The notes beneath the pieces were generated by a model, which saw only the letters and a list, made by a program, of their open reading frames with translations, made no database searches and was not told where the DNA came from. 14,192 bases of DNA, from assembly GCA_026002305.1 (NCBI GenBank), contig BOBI01000049.1, forward strand, positions 1 to 14,192. The letters run 5' to 3'. Of this stretch, positions 14,125 to 14,192 are shown in pieces. How positions within the stretch are numbered: the stretch's first letter is position 1; every line of letters starts with the position of its first letter. Made by a program: the position numbers and the translations under genes. The stretch comes from Spirochaetia bacterium. GTDB lineage: Bacteria > Spirochaetota > Spirochaetia > Treponematales > Breznakiellaceae.

Positions 14125-14192
14125 ATGAGGCAAAAACAATCATGGGAAATAACCGACGATTTCTGGGAAGCAGCAAAACCATTGATACCCAG
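14125..14192 (+). CDS. IS5-family transposase, N-terminus (partial)
   Basis: An ATG preceded by GGAGGAGGG opens a frame that runs off the window; 22 complete codons are visible, giving QKQSWEITDDFWEAAKPLIP after the first two residues. The pattern I-T-D-x-F-W-x-x-x-x-P-L-I-P is typical of the N-terminal DNA-binding part of IS5-type transposases (DUF4096-like). The catalytic region is outside the window, so intactness is unknown. Confidence 0.7.
   Translation, partial: MRQKQSWEITDDFWEAAKPLIP

Larger units (their letters stand above)
14067..14192 (+). mobile_element. Left end of an IS5-family element (partial)
   Basis: The element is proposed to begin at GAGCTTATCCC (14067), next to TAA (14064-14066), which fits the three-base TNA target duplications of the IS1031/IS427 branches of IS5. 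The transposase starts 58 bp inside. The boundary cannot be confirmed because the right end lies outside the window. Confidence 0.4.

Overview
The window looks like chromosomal DNA from a host-associated spirochaete, most likely a termite-gut type Treponema. That assignment is inference. It rests on moderate GC content, strong GGAGG-type ribosome binding sites, the style of the lipoproteins and binding proteins, and the kind of IS debris at the right end. No rRNA or other taxonomic marker is present.

Layout. The extreme left edge (1-57) probably holds the first 19 codons of a minus-strand gene that runs off the window. The interval 58-571 has no convincing gene. Most of it is a long imperfect inverted repeat (about 144-443), followed by a second tandem copy of its last 50 bp (444-493) and then a candidate promoter. 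From 572 to 12935 nearly everything is one co-oriented D-xylose-type sugar sensing, uptake and catabolism cluster. Its parts are a membrane-anchored sugar-binding sensor (572-1555), a LytS/YesM-type histidine kinase (1566-3104), a YesN-type AraC response regulator (3089-4549), a XylF-like xylose-binding lipoprotein (4546-5631), a ChvE-type periplasmic sugar-binding protein (5795-6865), its ABC ATPase MmsA/GguA (6960-8495) and permease MmsB/GguB (8498-9688), xylulokinase XylB (9705-11210), a previously unlisted small protein gene (11303-11482) and xylose isomerase XylA (11595-12935). The first four genes overlap or nearly touch and form a signalling module. A 163-bp intergenic region before chvE carries candidate promoter and operator elements. 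A 12-bp perfect stem-loop separates chvE from mmsA. A fresh candidate promoter precedes the small gene and xylA.

Inferred working model: extracellular pentose is detected by the anchored binding protein, possibly with help from the XylF-like lipoprotein. It signals through the kinase to the AraC regulator, which activates the transporter and catabolic genes. ChvE/MmsA/MmsB import the sugar, XylA isomerises xylose to xylulose and XylB phosphorylates it for the pentose phosphate pathway. The arrangement resembles the XylFII-LytS-YesN three-component systems known from Firmicutes. The ligand is inferred from xylA/xylB linkage, not seen directly.

The right end (12936-14192) is a graveyard of mobile DNA. 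A 41-codon minus-strand tail resembling an aminotransferase C-terminus is cut off where IS-like repeats begin at 13061. An integrase-type transposase (13155-14026) is broken by an internal deletion and a frameshift. A second, IS5-type element begins at about 14067 and continues off the window.

The least explained items are the long inverted-repeat element upstream of the operon, the small gene with an in-phase A_AAA_AAA slippery heptamer directly before its stop codon, and the pairing of two different xylose-type binding proteins with one sensor system.
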